Positions 54,677 to 63,889 of a DNA stretch of 64,000 nt are shown piece by piece. Under the pieces are notes generated by a model. That model saw only the letters and a list, made by a program, of their open reading frames with translations, had not been told where the DNA came from and searched no databases. The stretch comes from Pseudoalteromonas undina (GTDB taxonomy: Bacteria; Pseudomonadota; Gammaproteobacteria; Enterobacterales; Alteromonadaceae), in NCBI RefSeq assembly GCF_000238275.3, contig NZ_AHCF03000004.1:310001-374000 (forward strand), read 5' to 3'. The position numbers and the translations under genes are program-made. Positions within the stretch are counted from its first letter, which is position 1, and every line of letters starts with the position of its first letter.

Positions 54677-56266
54677 TTATTTCATTAAACCTATAACTCC
54701 TTCATTAACTAAATGGGTCTGCGCTTCATTGGTATAGGGTTTAAACTTTTTCCAGCGGCCTATGGCTTTGTTGTTAAGCGGTTGGCGCACTTGCATTTTG
54801 CTAGCGGTTGATACCGGTGCGGTGTTTAAATGAAAATCAAGGCACTGCGGTTGCCAGTCTAAGTCGCAATAGCTCACTAACTCTTTTATTTTTTGCTCTG
54901 GTGCGGCGATGAGCTCTTCGTATTTTACTAGTTTAATATTGCTGTGCAGGGCGCTAAAGTGCTGCATCAGTTTATAAAAGCGGCTGTAAAATTTAGCGGT
55001 GTCGAGTAAGTCTAAGGAGTAAGCATAATATGGGTTGTTAATGGTAAATAGCTGACGATAGTTACCAATACAGGTGTCCATGGGATCGCGAAGTAGGCAA
55101 ATTATTTTGGCGTTTGGCAGGGCTTTGGTAATTAAATCAATATAAAAAAAGTTAAACGGTAGTTTATCAATAAAGTGTTTATGACTGCCGGTTACAACGC
55201 GCGTTGCTTCAAGGTAAGTACTGCCAAGTTTTGCAAAATCAAGCTGGTAAGCTTGGCTTAAGGTGTCTATATCGAGTACTTGAGGCGTGTGCGTTTGGCT
55301 AAGTTTTTTTACACTTAGGCCAAAGTCTTGCAGCTCGCCCGCCGATTGTACGTCGCTGTGGCTTGATAAAATGCGTTCAACTAATGTGGTGCCAGAGCGC
55401 GGCATGCCTAATACAAAAATTGGCTCACTGCTTTGGTTGCCAGCTGTTTGTTGGTTTTTGTATTTATCACTGAGCTGTTTTATATGTGCAAATAAAGCCT
55501 CAGACGCTTGGTTATCAAACGCCTTATTAGCGAGTTTTGCTGCTTTACCTTGTTGTAACGCGGTAAAGGCTGCTGAAAACTCTCCTAAGTCTTGATATTC
55601 TTTTGCCAGCGCATGACCTATATGCAGTTTAGCGTCGGGATGATTGACCTGTTCGAATACATTTTTTAATCGCGTGATGTGGTTATTATGTTCGGTGACT
55701 TTAGTTAAATCGGCTAAGGCAAAATGACTTTGATGATGAAGCGGGTTCAGTGCAATGGCATTTTCAAACGCGTGCTGTGCTTTATCAAACTGGCCTAAAA
55801 ACTTAGCGCATACTCCATAGTTATAATAAAACTGCGGTTGGCTGCTGTTACTCGCCTCAGCTAAATTTAACGCGCATGTAAAGTAGTCAGCAGCATGCTG
55901 ATGTAAACCCGCTTGGGTGAGCGCGACGCCTAATGTATCGGCATCCAGTGCTTTACTAATATGTTCAATCTTAACGCTGAGGGCGGTGTTTTTTGCTTTT
56001 TGTAAGTCGCCCGTAAGAGCGTAACACTTGGCAAGTTGCGCTGTATATTCAATAGACTGGGTAAAGCTTAATGCTTTTTCAATTAGCTTTATCGCTTTGT
56101 AAATTTGGCCAACCTGTAAATTAACCATAGCGAGCAAAAAGTAGCCATCAGCAAAGTCTGGTTTTTGTGTTACCAGCTCAACCAGTGCTTTATGCGCTTG
56201 CTGAATATTGCCTTGGTTTAAGTTGTTGATAGCGCTTTGGTGTAGTTGCTTTAAGTTTGGCTGCAT
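54677..56266 (-). CDS. TPR-domain sulfotransferase
   Basis: Seen: 529 residues. Residues 1-250 hold TPR-like helical repeats (AHKALVELVTQKPDFADGYFLLAMVNLQVGQ and later AQHAFENAIALNPLHHQSHFALADL); residues about 280-520 are a PAPS-dependent sulfotransferase with the PSB-like loop FVLGMPRSGTTLVERIL (284-300) and IICLLRDPMDTCIGNYRQ. Known: these proteins may sulfate or otherwise modify an unidentified partner and are often encoded next to TBDRs. Context: the TBDR gene at 56377 lies upstream in the same direction, separated by a hairpin that could limit its expression. Confidence 0.85.
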   Translation of the reverse strand: MQPNLKQLHQSAINNLNQGNIQQAHKALVELVTQKPDFADGYFLLAMVNLQVGQIYKAIKLIEKALSFTQSIEYTAQLAKCYALTGDLQKAKNTALSVKIEHISKALDADTLGVALTQAGLHQHAADYFTCALNLAEASNSSQPQFYYNYGVCAKFLGQFDKAQHAFENAIALNPLHHQSHFALADLTKVTEHNNHITRLKNVFEQVNHPDAKLHIGHALAKEYQDLGEFSAAFTALQQGKAAKLANKAFDNQASEALFAHIKQLSDKYKNQQTAGNQSSEPIFVLGMPRSGTTLVERILSSHSDVQSAGELQDFGLSVKKLSQTHTPQVLDIDTLSQAYQLDFAKLGSTYLEATRVVTGSHKHFIDKLPFNFFYIDLITKALPNAKIICLLRDPMDTCIGNYRQLFTINNPYYAYSLDLLDTAKFYSRFYKLMQHFSALHSNIKLVKYEELIAAPEQKIKELVSYCDLDWQPQCLDFHLNTAPVSTASKMQVRQPLNNKAIGRWKKFKPYTNEAQTHLVNEGVIGLMK

Positions 56267-56302
56267 GAATACTCTTATAAATAATGTACTTACAAATAAA
56301 AA

Positions 56303-56325
56303 GGCTCAAAATTAATTTGAGCCTC
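56303..56325 (-). terminator. Hairpin between TBDR and sulfotransferase
   Basis: AGGCTCAAA-ATTAA-TTTGAGCCT is a 9-base stem followed on the minus strand by a T run. It lies 51 bases after the TBDR stop and 37 bases before the sulfotransferase start, so it may act as a partial terminator. Confidence 0.7.
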
Positions 56326-56345
56326 TTGATTGTACTTAAACTTAT

Positions 56346-56390
56346 CGTTTAATTACATTTCAAACTTGTCGCTTAATTATATTTCAAACT
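56346..56390 (-). repeat. Tandem duplication around the TBDR stop codon
   Basis: The 21-base unit at 56346-56366 repeats at 56370-56390 with two transitions (24-base period). It includes the end of the coding sequence (FEI and stop) and its downstream copy. Confidence 0.6.
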
Positions 56391-58791
56391 GATAGTTAAA
56401 TTTAATGCCAACAGTAAGCGGGCGATTAATAAAGTAACCATAGTTACGTTGTATGTCTGCGCCATTGGCTGTTGTAATATCCGCATCTGAACGACGAACA
56501 GAAGTAACCGCATATTTATTAAATAGGTTATCTACATATAAAGTAGTCGACCACGCATCGGCGGTTAATTTAGCTGAAATATTACTTAAGCTATAACCTG
56601 GGAGTGCTTCACCGTTGTCACGTAGGCCTACTTTTGAAATTACATCACTTTGTGCGGTTAAACCATAGTTAATATCAAGGGTTTTATCATTTAAAACGTC
56701 TGTTTGGTAGTTAATACCCATAGAGAACTGATGCTCAGGTGAGCCCGGTAAACGGTCGCCGTCTTTCGCGCCATTAGTGCCATCGGCATTAAATAAATAC
56801 GGAGCGTCTGAGGTTAGTTCTGCTTTTGTATAGGCATAAGTTGCATAGGCAGTAAACGAGTCTGATAAAATTGCACGCGTGGCAATTTCAACCCCTTTCG
56901 CATTTGCGCTACCAGCATTTGATAAATACGGTAATTGGCCTACTGTTGTTGCACCGGCAATTTGTGCGTTATCCCAATCTACATTGAATAGTGCGGCATT
57001 AAAGTGTAGCTGGCTTCTCATCCAGGTACTTTTAAAGCCTAGCTCATAGTTGGTGGTTGTATCGGCATCGTATAGCATTTCATCTGGTGTACCACAGCCT
57101 GTTTGTTGGTCTTCAGGTAGAGGTGTTGGGCAAGGCACTAAGCCATTTGAGCCACCAATTCTAAATCCTTCACTTATAGTTGCATACGCCATTACTGAAT
57201 CTGTAAATTGGTATTTAGCATTAAATTTGAACAGATTACCGTTGTCACCGGCTTCGTTCTCTTCAAAGTTAACTGAAACTTCATCAGGTGCAGCACCTTC
57301 ATACAAGGTATTTGCTAATGGAAAATCAAAAGCCGCTTTTGATTCTACGTCGTATTCGTAAAAACGCGCGCCAATGGTAATGTCGAGTTTATCGGTTACC
57401 TGGTAACCCACTTCACCAAAAAGTGCAGACTCAGTGACTTTGCTGCCAGTAATTTCTAAATACTCTAAAGAGTCAGGTCTAAGTTGTGCGCCACCAAAAT
57501 TATCAACCGCGAACTGATCAAAGCCTGGCGTAAACTCTCTGCTTGATGCGTCGGTGTCGGTTTTATTGTAAAAACCACCAACAATCCAGTTTAAATCGCT
57601 ATCACTTTGTGAGACCAAACGTAGCTCTTGAGTAAAGGTATCGACTTCGTCAATTTCACGAGTAAACGCTGAAAACGAAGGAAACTCTTCGTAGCCATAG
57701 TCTAAACGAATTAAAAGGTCAGTTTGGTCGCGTTGACCATCGGCTTCAAAGTGTGAAATACCGGTAGCTGATACCAGTTCGGCAAAACCTAAGTCGGCTT
57801 TAAGTTCGAGGCTCAGTAATTGATCTTCTTTTTCCCGTGGCTCTTCAAAACGGTACGCTGACTCGTATTTGCCGATGCGATCATTTAAACCATTATTTCC
57901 GTTAAGGCTATTGTGATGAACAATTGAGCGGCCTTCGGTGTCTTGCTTTTGATAGAAGTAGTTTAATGTGCCTTCGAATGACTCGTTTGCCTTGTAACGC
58001 AATGAAATACGCCCAGTTGTGGTGGTTTCACCGTTGGCGTCTTTTACATTTTTAAGATTACTATTAACCGCATCAAGGTTTGTCCAATCAGGGTCGGTAA
58101 TCGACACACCTGGTTCACGAACGGTGTAGGCGTAGTCTATAAACCCTGGGTCTTCATAAATATTTAAACTGGTACGTACCGCCAGTTTGTCTTCAATCAA
58201 TGGTAAGTTGAAGATAAAACCGGCTTCGCCGCCGACCGAATCACTTTCTTGAGTTTGAAAAACATCACCAAATACTTCACCTGATATAAAATCAAGCTCT
58301 GGCTCTTTAAGCATGTAGCGAATAGCGCCACCTAATGTACCAGCCCCGTATAGTGTGCCTTGTGGCCCAATAAGTACTTCTACTCGTTCTACATCAACAA
58401 GGCGCATATCTACCGATACTGGAATTTCGTTAATGTAAGTGGCTACCGTGCCGCCATCTGATGAAGGGCCTGATGAATTTGTATTTAATCCACGAACTAT
58501 AATAGGTGAGCCAGAGCGACCACCTTGATCAGTAATTGTTAAACCTGGCACCCAACGCGCTACATCGGCTAATTCGCTGATATTTTGGTCTTTCATTACA
58601 TCGGCATCAAGCGCAGTAATGTTAAGAGGCGCAGCCTGAATAGAGCCACTTCGGCGTGTTGCTGTAACCTCAATAACTTCAAGCGATTTATTTTTTTCAA
58701 TAATTTGCTCTTGTGCTGTTGCATTACCGCTAAATAATACACCGCTCAGTGCGCTTGATACAGCCAAGGTTAACAGGCTTGGTTTAAACAT
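56377..58791 (-). CDS. TonB-dependent receptor paired with TPR-sulfotransferase
   Basis: Seen: 804 residues. Signal peptide (LTLAVSSALSGVLFSGNATAQ), plug with VIEVTATRRSGSIQAAPLNITAL, VARWVPGLTITDQGGRSGSPIIVRG and VEVLIGPQGTLYGAGTLGGAIRYM, long barrel ending in RPLTVGIKFNYQFEI. Known: this plug signature (GPQGTLYGAGTLGGAIRY) marks a receptor class of uncharacterised substrate. Context: upstream of the TPR-sulfotransferase, a neighbour pattern common in marine bacteria (recalled). Inferred: the two act together. Confidence 0.85.
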   Translation of the reverse strand: MFKPSLLTLAVSSALSGVLFSGNATAQEQIIEKNKSLEVIEVTATRRSGSIQAAPLNITALDADVMKDQNISELADVARWVPGLTITDQGGRSGSPIIVRGLNTNSSGPSSDGGTVATYINEIPVSVDMRLVDVERVEVLIGPQGTLYGAGTLGGAIRYMLKEPELDFISGEVFGDVFQTQESDSVGGEAGFIFNLPLIEDKLAVRTSLNIYEDPGFIDYAYTVREPGVSITDPDWTNLDAVNSNLKNVKDANGETTTTGRISLRYKANESFEGTLNYFYQKQDTEGRSIVHHNSLNGNNGLNDRIGKYESAYRFEEPREKEDQLLSLELKADLGFAELVSATGISHFEADGQRDQTDLLIRLDYGYEEFPSFSAFTREIDEVDTFTQELRLVSQSDSDLNWIVGGFYNKTDTDASSREFTPGFDQFAVDNFGGAQLRPDSLEYLEITGSKVTESALFGEVGYQVTDKLDITIGARFYEYDVESKAAFDFPLANTLYEGAAPDEVSVNFEENEAGDNGNLFKFNAKYQFTDSVMAYATISEGFRIGGSNGLVPCPTPLPEDQQTGCGTPDEMLYDADTTTNYELGFKSTWMRSQLHFNAALFNVDWDNAQIAGATTVGQLPYLSNAGSANAKGVEIATRAILSDSFTAYATYAYTKAELTSDAPYLFNADGTNGAKDGDRLPGSPEHQFSMGINYQTDVLNDKTLDINYGLTAQSDVISKVGLRDNGEALPGYSLSNISAKLTADAWSTTLYVDNLFNKYAVTSVRRSDADITTANGADIQRNYGYFINRPLTVGIKFNYQFEI

Positions 58792-59125
58792 AAAAATTGA
58801 TCCCAGTTAGATTTAGTACGTTAATAAATGAGCGCTAATAATATCAGGGAGTTTTGTTGATGGAAATAAAAATATGAATTTTAATTCACTTTTTTAGAAT
58901 AAAAATTAAGGTGTAGGTTTTTACTTAAATTTAAAGTTTAAATATAACAAGGTGTTTGTATAAATAATGCACACACCGTAAGTGGTATATATTGTTTTAA
59001 GTGCAACAATGAATGGTGTGAAAGGAGAGATAAAACGTAGGCTTAATTATACTAAGAGGGAGTTGTAAAATAGGAGATGAGAAGTTGCGCCATGATAGTT
59101 CATGACGCAATTAAATTATTAAACT
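58792..59125. other. Intergenic region with a hairpin
   Basis: No supported gene. TTGCGCCATGA-TAGT-TCATGACGCAA (59085-59110) is a near-perfect stem 16 bases past the RhtA-like stop on the minus strand, probably a terminator though without a clear T run. The rest is AT-rich promoter-type sequence for the TBDR. Confidence 0.5.
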
Positions 59126-59992
59126 CTAAGCAGCAGGCTGCTTTTTACCATTAGACATTGAACTGCCTACCGAGGCAATAATCACCAGTAAAATAGCCAG
59201 CCACTGCCAAATGCTTAGCAGTTCACCTAAAATAACTAAGCCAGCGAGTGCTGCAATTGCAGGTTCTAGGCTCATTACAATACTAAAACCTTGTGGCGAC
59301 ATATTACGTAAAGTAATCATTTCAAGAGTATAAGGCAGGGCGCTTGAAAGCACGGCGATAGCAATACCTAATGGAATAATATCCCAAGTAAATGCAGCAC
59401 TTTGTGAAATGCCGCCATAAGGCACCAGCACAATGGCTGATATTGTCATGCCCATCGCAACCGTTGCGCCACCAGAGCTTTGACTGCCTGTTTTCTTACC
59501 AAATAAAATATAGCCAGCCCAACAGGCACCCGCCGCAAGTGCGAGTACTACACCGACTGGATCAAGGCTGTCTTGACCTTTCATATCAGGTAAAAGTAAT
59601 AAAATACCGGCCACTGCACAGGCAACCCAAAATAAGTCACGTTTTCTGCGAGAAGAAAATAACGCGACAGCTAATGGGCCTGTAAATTCAAGCGCAACCC
59701 CAATACCTAATGGGATACGTTCTATCGCGTAATAAAATAGAATATTCATGCCGCCTAAACTTAATCCATAAATTAATATGGGTAAGCGTTGGCTTGCAAC
59801 AGGGAAGTGTTTCCATGGTTTAAAAATCAAACATAAAATAGCGGCCGAAAACCCTAAACGTAAGGCTGTTGTGCCCTCAGGCCCAACAATAGGAAAAAGC
59901 TGTTTAGCCAGTGACGCGCCTGACTGAATCGTCATCATTGCTAGCAATATGCATAAAATAGCCAGTAATAGATCTTTGGTTGATTTTTGCAT
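59126..59992 (-). CDS. rhtA: RhtA-like threonine/homoserine exporter (EamA family)
   Basis: Seen: 288 residues, ten membrane segments. Residues PEGTTALRLGFSAAILCLIFKPW and YGLSLGGMNILFYYAIERIPLGIGVALEFTGPLAVALFSSRR match RhtA closely, as does PLGIAIAVLSSALPYTLEMI in the second half. Known: RhtA exports threonine and homoserine. Context: alone, with a hairpin after it. The gene symbol relies on this similarity and is fairly firm as family, less as exact substrate. Confidence 0.8.
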   Translation of the reverse strand: MQKSTKDLLLAILCILLAMMTIQSGASLAKQLFPIVGPEGTTALRLGFSAAILCLIFKPWKHFPVASQRLPILIYGLSLGGMNILFYYAIERIPLGIGVALEFTGPLAVALFSSRRKRDLFWVACAVAGILLLLPDMKGQDSLDPVGVVLALAAGACWAGYILFGKKTGSQSSGGATVAMGMTISAIVLVPYGGISQSAAFTWDIIPLGIAIAVLSSALPYTLEMITLRNMSPQGFSIVMSLEPAIAALAGLVILGELLSIWQWLAILLVIIASVGSSMSNGKKQPAA

Positions 59993-60120
59993 GGATGTCC
60001 TTAAAGATTGCGATGAATTTTGGCGGCATGTTACCTGCTTTTGATCTCAGAGGTAAGTCAAATTTTGTGATCTTTTTAAGCTTAATTCAAAATAGCAGTG
60101 TTTAGTAAAGTGTGCTCAAA

Positions 60121-60153
60121 GGCCAAGCGATAAAATACGCTTATCGCTTAGCC
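60121..60153 (-). terminator. Hairpin after the Gfo/Idh/MocA gene
   Basis: GGC-C-AAGCGATAA and TTATCGCTT-A-GCC pair across a short loop; TTTG follows on the minus strand. It lies 14 bases beyond the stop at 60167. Confidence 0.65.
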
Positions 60154-60166
60154 GATAGTTTTTGTT

Positions 60167-61165
60167 TTATTCAGAGGATAAATCTGCTGGGTAAACAACA
60201 CCAAGTTGTGCGCGTGCGGTGTCAAGTACTTGCATTACATCGACAGAAAGCTGATGAGTATTAACGCTAGACTCTCCCTGATTTTGCTCAATGGTATTGA
60301 TAAAGTTCTCGAGTTCGTACTTCATAAAGTGCTCGTCAAATTCCGTGCTAATAAGCTCTTTATGACCATTGTTAGCAATAAACTCTACTTTTTTAAGCTG
60401 CGACACGGCTTCAATTCTAATTCGACCTAATTCCCCCTGAATTTCAGTGATATTTTCGCCTTGTGAAATTTTCGAATAGCTGATCACCGCTTGTCTGTCG
60501 GGATAATTTAAAAGCACATCGCCTGCACCATCCACACCACTTTCAAGTAATACGCCGCTGGCGTGAACAGAGCGTGGCGCTCCCCATAATGCAATAACGA
60601 GATAAAGTGGGTAAATACCCAAATCTAGTAAGGCACCATTAGCAAATTCAGGTAAAAAGGTATTAGGGCGCTCACCATTTTTATACTTGTCGTAACGTGA
60701 TGAATACTGACTAAATTGACCAATAAACTTACGTGGTGTGCCTATTTTTTTTAGGGCAGCTTGTAAGTGCGCAAAATTAGGTAAGTGCGTTGTCATCATC
60801 GCTTCCATGTAAAGGCGCTGATGCTGCTTTGCCGCAGTTAAAATAGCCGCAAGTTGCCTGCTATTAGCCGCTGAGGGCTTTTCACCTAATACGTGTTTGC
60901 CCGCTTTTAAACACTGTATTGCATATGCACTGTGCAGGCTATTGGGCGCCGCTATATAGACTGCGTCTACTTGTTCATCTTGGCACACAGCATCAATAGA
61001 GGTAAAAATTTTAGCATCGGTATTTGTTGGATGATTAGCTAAAAAGCGCTCGCCGCTGCTTATTTGGCGAGAGCAAATACCGTATAAATTAAAATTGCTG
61101 AGTGTATTAGCCGCTGCCAATAACGTGTCGCTAATAAAATTAGTACCTACAATTACAAAATTCAT
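60167..61165 (-). CDS. Gfo/Idh/MocA-family NAD(P)-dependent oxidoreductase
   Basis: Seen: 332 residues. N-terminal Rossmann fold (FVIVGTNFISDTLLAAANT), the EKP motif in GKHVLGEKPSAANSRQL, then MEAMMTTHLPNF and a C-terminal alpha/beta domain with LPEFANGALLDLGIYPLYLVIALWG. Known: the family oxidises or reduces sugars, inositol and related compounds. Substrate unknown. Context: 35 bases downstream of an AraC-family regulator on the same strand. Confidence 0.8.
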   Translation of the reverse strand: MNFVIVGTNFISDTLLAAANTLSNFNLYGICSRQISSGERFLANHPTNTDAKIFTSIDAVCQDEQVDAVYIAAPNSLHSAYAIQCLKAGKHVLGEKPSAANSRQLAAILTAAKQHQRLYMEAMMTTHLPNFAHLQAALKKIGTPRKFIGQFSQYSSRYDKYKNGERPNTFLPEFANGALLDLGIYPLYLVIALWGAPRSVHASGVLLESGVDGAGDVLLNYPDRQAVISYSKISQGENITEIQGELGRIRIEAVSQLKKVEFIANNGHKELISTEFDEHFMKYELENFINTIEQNQGESSVNTHQLSVDVMQVLDTARAQLGVVYPADLSSE

Positions 61166-61200
61166 GAATAGCCTTTGCTGTTTTTAAACAAGGGCGCAGT

Positions 61201-62202
61201 TTAACAATGTTTGGCTCTAAATGCGCGGGCAGAGCAATTAAACCAACGTTTAATGCTAGTACATAACGTAGCTTGCTCCTGATAACCTAAAAGCTCTGAA
61301 ATTTGAGTCACCGACAATTGGTTTTGTAATAAATAGTGCTCACATAAGGCGCGGCGAGTGGCGTCTTTGAGCTTTACAAAACTGGTATCGTGCTTTTTAA
61401 GTTCTCGGTGCAAGGTGCGAGGGTGAATATTAAGCGCAGCGGCAATAGTATTATTAGCGCTTTGAAATATCGGCAGCATAATGCGAATAAGCGCGCTTAC
61501 CTGAGTGGGTAAAGATTGGCTATAAGCATTATTTTCAGCTAAAAAGTTAAGTGCTGCTTGGGTTTTATGTTGCTTAGTTATGTTAAGTGTTAAATCTAAG
61601 TCTTGTTTGGCAATTAATACACCGGCGCTATTTCTGTGAGTAATAACCTTACACCCAAAATGCTGGTGGTAGGTCTGCTTATTTGCGCCTAGGGTATGAG
61701 GTAAAAATACACTTTGTGGCTTACAGCGGCCATTACTCATATTTTTTAAGGTAGCTATGGCCAATGCAATGGTGAGCTCTATTACCTGGTTTATTGCCGG
61801 TAATGGCCTGAGATTTATAGCGAATGATAAAAACACGTGTTTATTATCATCAAGTGGATGAGTGGTTAAATTAAGCGCTGGCGTATGCAAGTGTAAATAT
61901 TTTATCACCCAATCTAGCGCCTCGGCTAAATTAGTGCCTGTTTGAGCGGCTATTGCAATATGGCCCAAAATATCAAAGCTTTGCAGGCTTGCTAGTTTTA
62001 AACCAAAATTTGGACAATTCAGTGTATTCGCGCAATGCTCTAATAGCTGTGCATACGCGCGGTAAGTAAGGGTCTCTTGCTCTAGTTTATTAAAGTCCAC
62101 ATTAATGGCGCACTGCTGCATTATGGCAGCGAAACCTCCCCCAAGTTCTGCAATTAAATGGTCTATTCCTTGTAAAGAGGTGGCTCTAATTAAGCGGCTC
62201 AT
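61201..62202 (-). CDS. AraC-family transcriptional regulator (OruR/Arabinose_bd-type)
   Basis: Seen: 333 residues. The C-terminal DNA-binding domain (NTIAAALNIHPRTLHRELKKHDTSFVKLKDATRRALCEHYLL and LSVTQISELLGYQEQATLCTSIKRWFNCSARAFR) follows an N-terminal domain with IDHLIAELGGGFAAIM, typical of the PF12625-like group. Context: divergent from the GMC oxidoreductase with 88 bases between; likely activator of that gene, by analogy. The Gfo/Idh gene lies just downstream on the same strand. Confidence 0.8.
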   Translation of the reverse strand: MSRLIRATSLQGIDHLIAELGGGFAAIMQQCAINVDFNKLEQETLTYRAYAQLLEHCANTLNCPNFGLKLASLQSFDILGHIAIAAQTGTNLAEALDWVIKYLHLHTPALNLTTHPLDDNKHVFLSFAINLRPLPAINQVIELTIALAIATLKNMSNGRCKPQSVFLPHTLGANKQTYHQHFGCKVITHRNSAGVLIAKQDLDLTLNITKQHKTQAALNFLAENNAYSQSLPTQVSALIRIMLPIFQSANNTIAAALNIHPRTLHRELKKHDTSFVKLKDATRRALCEHYLLQNQLSVTQISELLGYQEQATLCTSIKRWFNCSARAFRAKHC

Positions 62203-62290
62203 AAAATATACTTTTGCGTGAGGATGTCTAAAAATAACAAGTTTTTATTCGATGTTCCATGCAAACTAGTTTTTTAATTGGAGAATAAGT

Positions 62291-63889
62291 ATGCATATCA
62301 CTACATTTGATTACATTGTTGTTGGCGCAGGCAGTGCAGGCTGCGTTATTGCATCGCGATTATCTGAAAATAAAAATGTGAGTGTGTGCTTAATTGAAGC
62401 GGGCGGCAGTGATAAAGGTGCAATGGTTCAAATGCCTGCAGGGGTCGCTGCAAGCGTGCCTTATGGCATTAATAGCTGGCATTACAATACGGTACCTCAA
62501 AAAGAACTTAATAATCGCTGCGGATTTATGCCTCGTGGCAAAGTGCTTGGCGGTTCAAGTTCCATTAATGCCATGGTTTATATTCGAGGTAATAAGCACG
62601 ATTATAATAGTTGGGCTGCACTGGGCAGTGAGGGCTGGGATTATGAGAGTTTATTGCCTTATTTTATTAAAGCTGAAAATAATAAAACCTTTACTGAAAG
62701 TGATGTACACGGGGTTTATGGTCCTTTGCATGTGCAGGATTTAAGCCTGCCAAGCCCAGTAAATCAGCTGTTTTTAAACGCCTGCGAACAACAAGGTGTA
62801 CCGCACAATGGCGATATAAACGCAGGGCAGCAAGTGGGTGCAAGGTTATCGCAAGTGACTCAACATCAAGGTGAGCGTTGTAGCGCGGCAAAAGCGTATA
62901 TAACTCCCCATTTAAACCGAAAAAACCTAACTGTGCTTAGCAAAGTACACGTTAATAAAGTGCTTTTTTGCGATAAAACTGCAACCGGAGTCTCTGTTTC
63001 TATAAACAATAAGGCCGTTGTATTGCATGCAAAAAAAGAGGTGCTTTTAAGCGCTGGCGCAATTAACTCACCGCAAATTTTAATGCTATCGGGAGTTGGC
63101 CCTAAAGAGCAACTAAAGCAGCATAATATTGAAATAGTAAACGAGCTTTCTGGTGTTGGAGAGAACCTTCATGACCACTTAACCGTTGTGCCATTGTATA
63201 AAGCTAAATACAGTAAAGGCACATTTGGTATAAGTGCGGGTGGGGCGTTTAATATTGCAAAAGGATGCGTTGATTGGTTTGCCAAACGTGAAGGGCAGCT
63301 TACTAGTAATTTTGCAGAATCACATGCCTTTATAAAGCTATTTTCCGATTCAAAAGTACCTGACGTACAGCTTGAATTTGTAATTGGGCTGGTGGATGAC
63401 CATAGCCGTAAACTGCACCTAGGCCATGGTTATAGTATTCACTGTAGTATTATGCACCCTAAAAGCCGTGGCACGATTCGATTAGCCGATGCCAACCCCT
63501 TGAGTGCTCCACTTATTGATCCTAATTATTTAAGCCACCCCGATGATTTAAACGTGATGTTAGCAGGGCTTAAAAAAACTCTGCAGATTATGCAAAGTGA
63601 AGCATTTGATGTAATTAGAGGTAATATGGTTTACCCGCTAGATGTTAACAATAATGAGCAGCTTATTGAGTATATTAGGCAAACGGCCGAGACTGAATAT
63701 CACCCTGTAGGCACTTGTAAAATGGGGCAAGATCCCATGGCGGTAGTGAATAGCCAACTACAAGTACATGGCGTGAAAAATTTGCGTGTGGTTGATGCCT
63801 CAATTATGCCGCATATAATTACCGGCAACACCAATGCCGGTGTGATAGCCATTGCCGAAAAAGCAGCTGACTTAATTAAGCTAGCTTGA
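62291..63889 (+). CDS. GMC-family alcohol dehydrogenase / choline dehydrogenase-like
   Basis: Seen: 532 residues. FAD motif VVGAGSAGCVIASRLSE at the N-terminus, PRGKVLGGSSSINAMVYIRG, a second signature GAINSPQILMLSGVGP, and catalytic pair H471 in EYHPVGTCKMG and N513 in ITGNTNAG. Known: GMC enzymes oxidise alcohols such as choline with FAD. Without betaine genes nearby, an alcohol other than choline is as likely. Context: divergent AraC regulator; GGAG ribosome site before ATG at 62291. Confidence 0.85.
   Translation: MHITTFDYIVVGAGSAGCVIASRLSENKNVSVCLIEAGGSDKGAMVQMPAGVAASVPYGINSWHYNTVPQKELNNRCGFMPRGKVLGGSSSINAMVYIRGNKHDYNSWAALGSEGWDYESLLPYFIKAENNKTFTESDVHGVYGPLHVQDLSLPSPVNQLFLNACEQQGVPHNGDINAGQQVGARLSQVTQHQGERCSAAKAYITPHLNRKNLTVLSKVHVNKVLFCDKTATGVSVSINNKAVVLHAKKEVLLSAGAINSPQILMLSGVGPKEQLKQHNIEIVNELSGVGENLHDHLTVVPLYKAKYSKGTFGISAGGAFNIAKGCVDWFAKREGQLTSNFAESHAFIKLFSDSKVPDVQLEFVIGLVDDHSRKLHLGHGYSIHCSIMHPKSRGTIRLADANPLSAPLIDPNYLSHPDDLNVMLAGLKKTLQIMQSEAFDVIRGNMVYPLDVNNNEQLIEYIRQTAETEYHPVGTCKMGQDPMAVVNSQLQVHGVKNLRVVDASIMPHIITGNTNAGVIAIAEKAADLIKLA

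Noticed and set aside
62291..63889. Naming the GMC oxidoreductase betA
   Set aside because: No betaine aldehyde dehydrogenase, choline transporter or BetI lies nearby; the family includes many other alcohol dehydrogenases.
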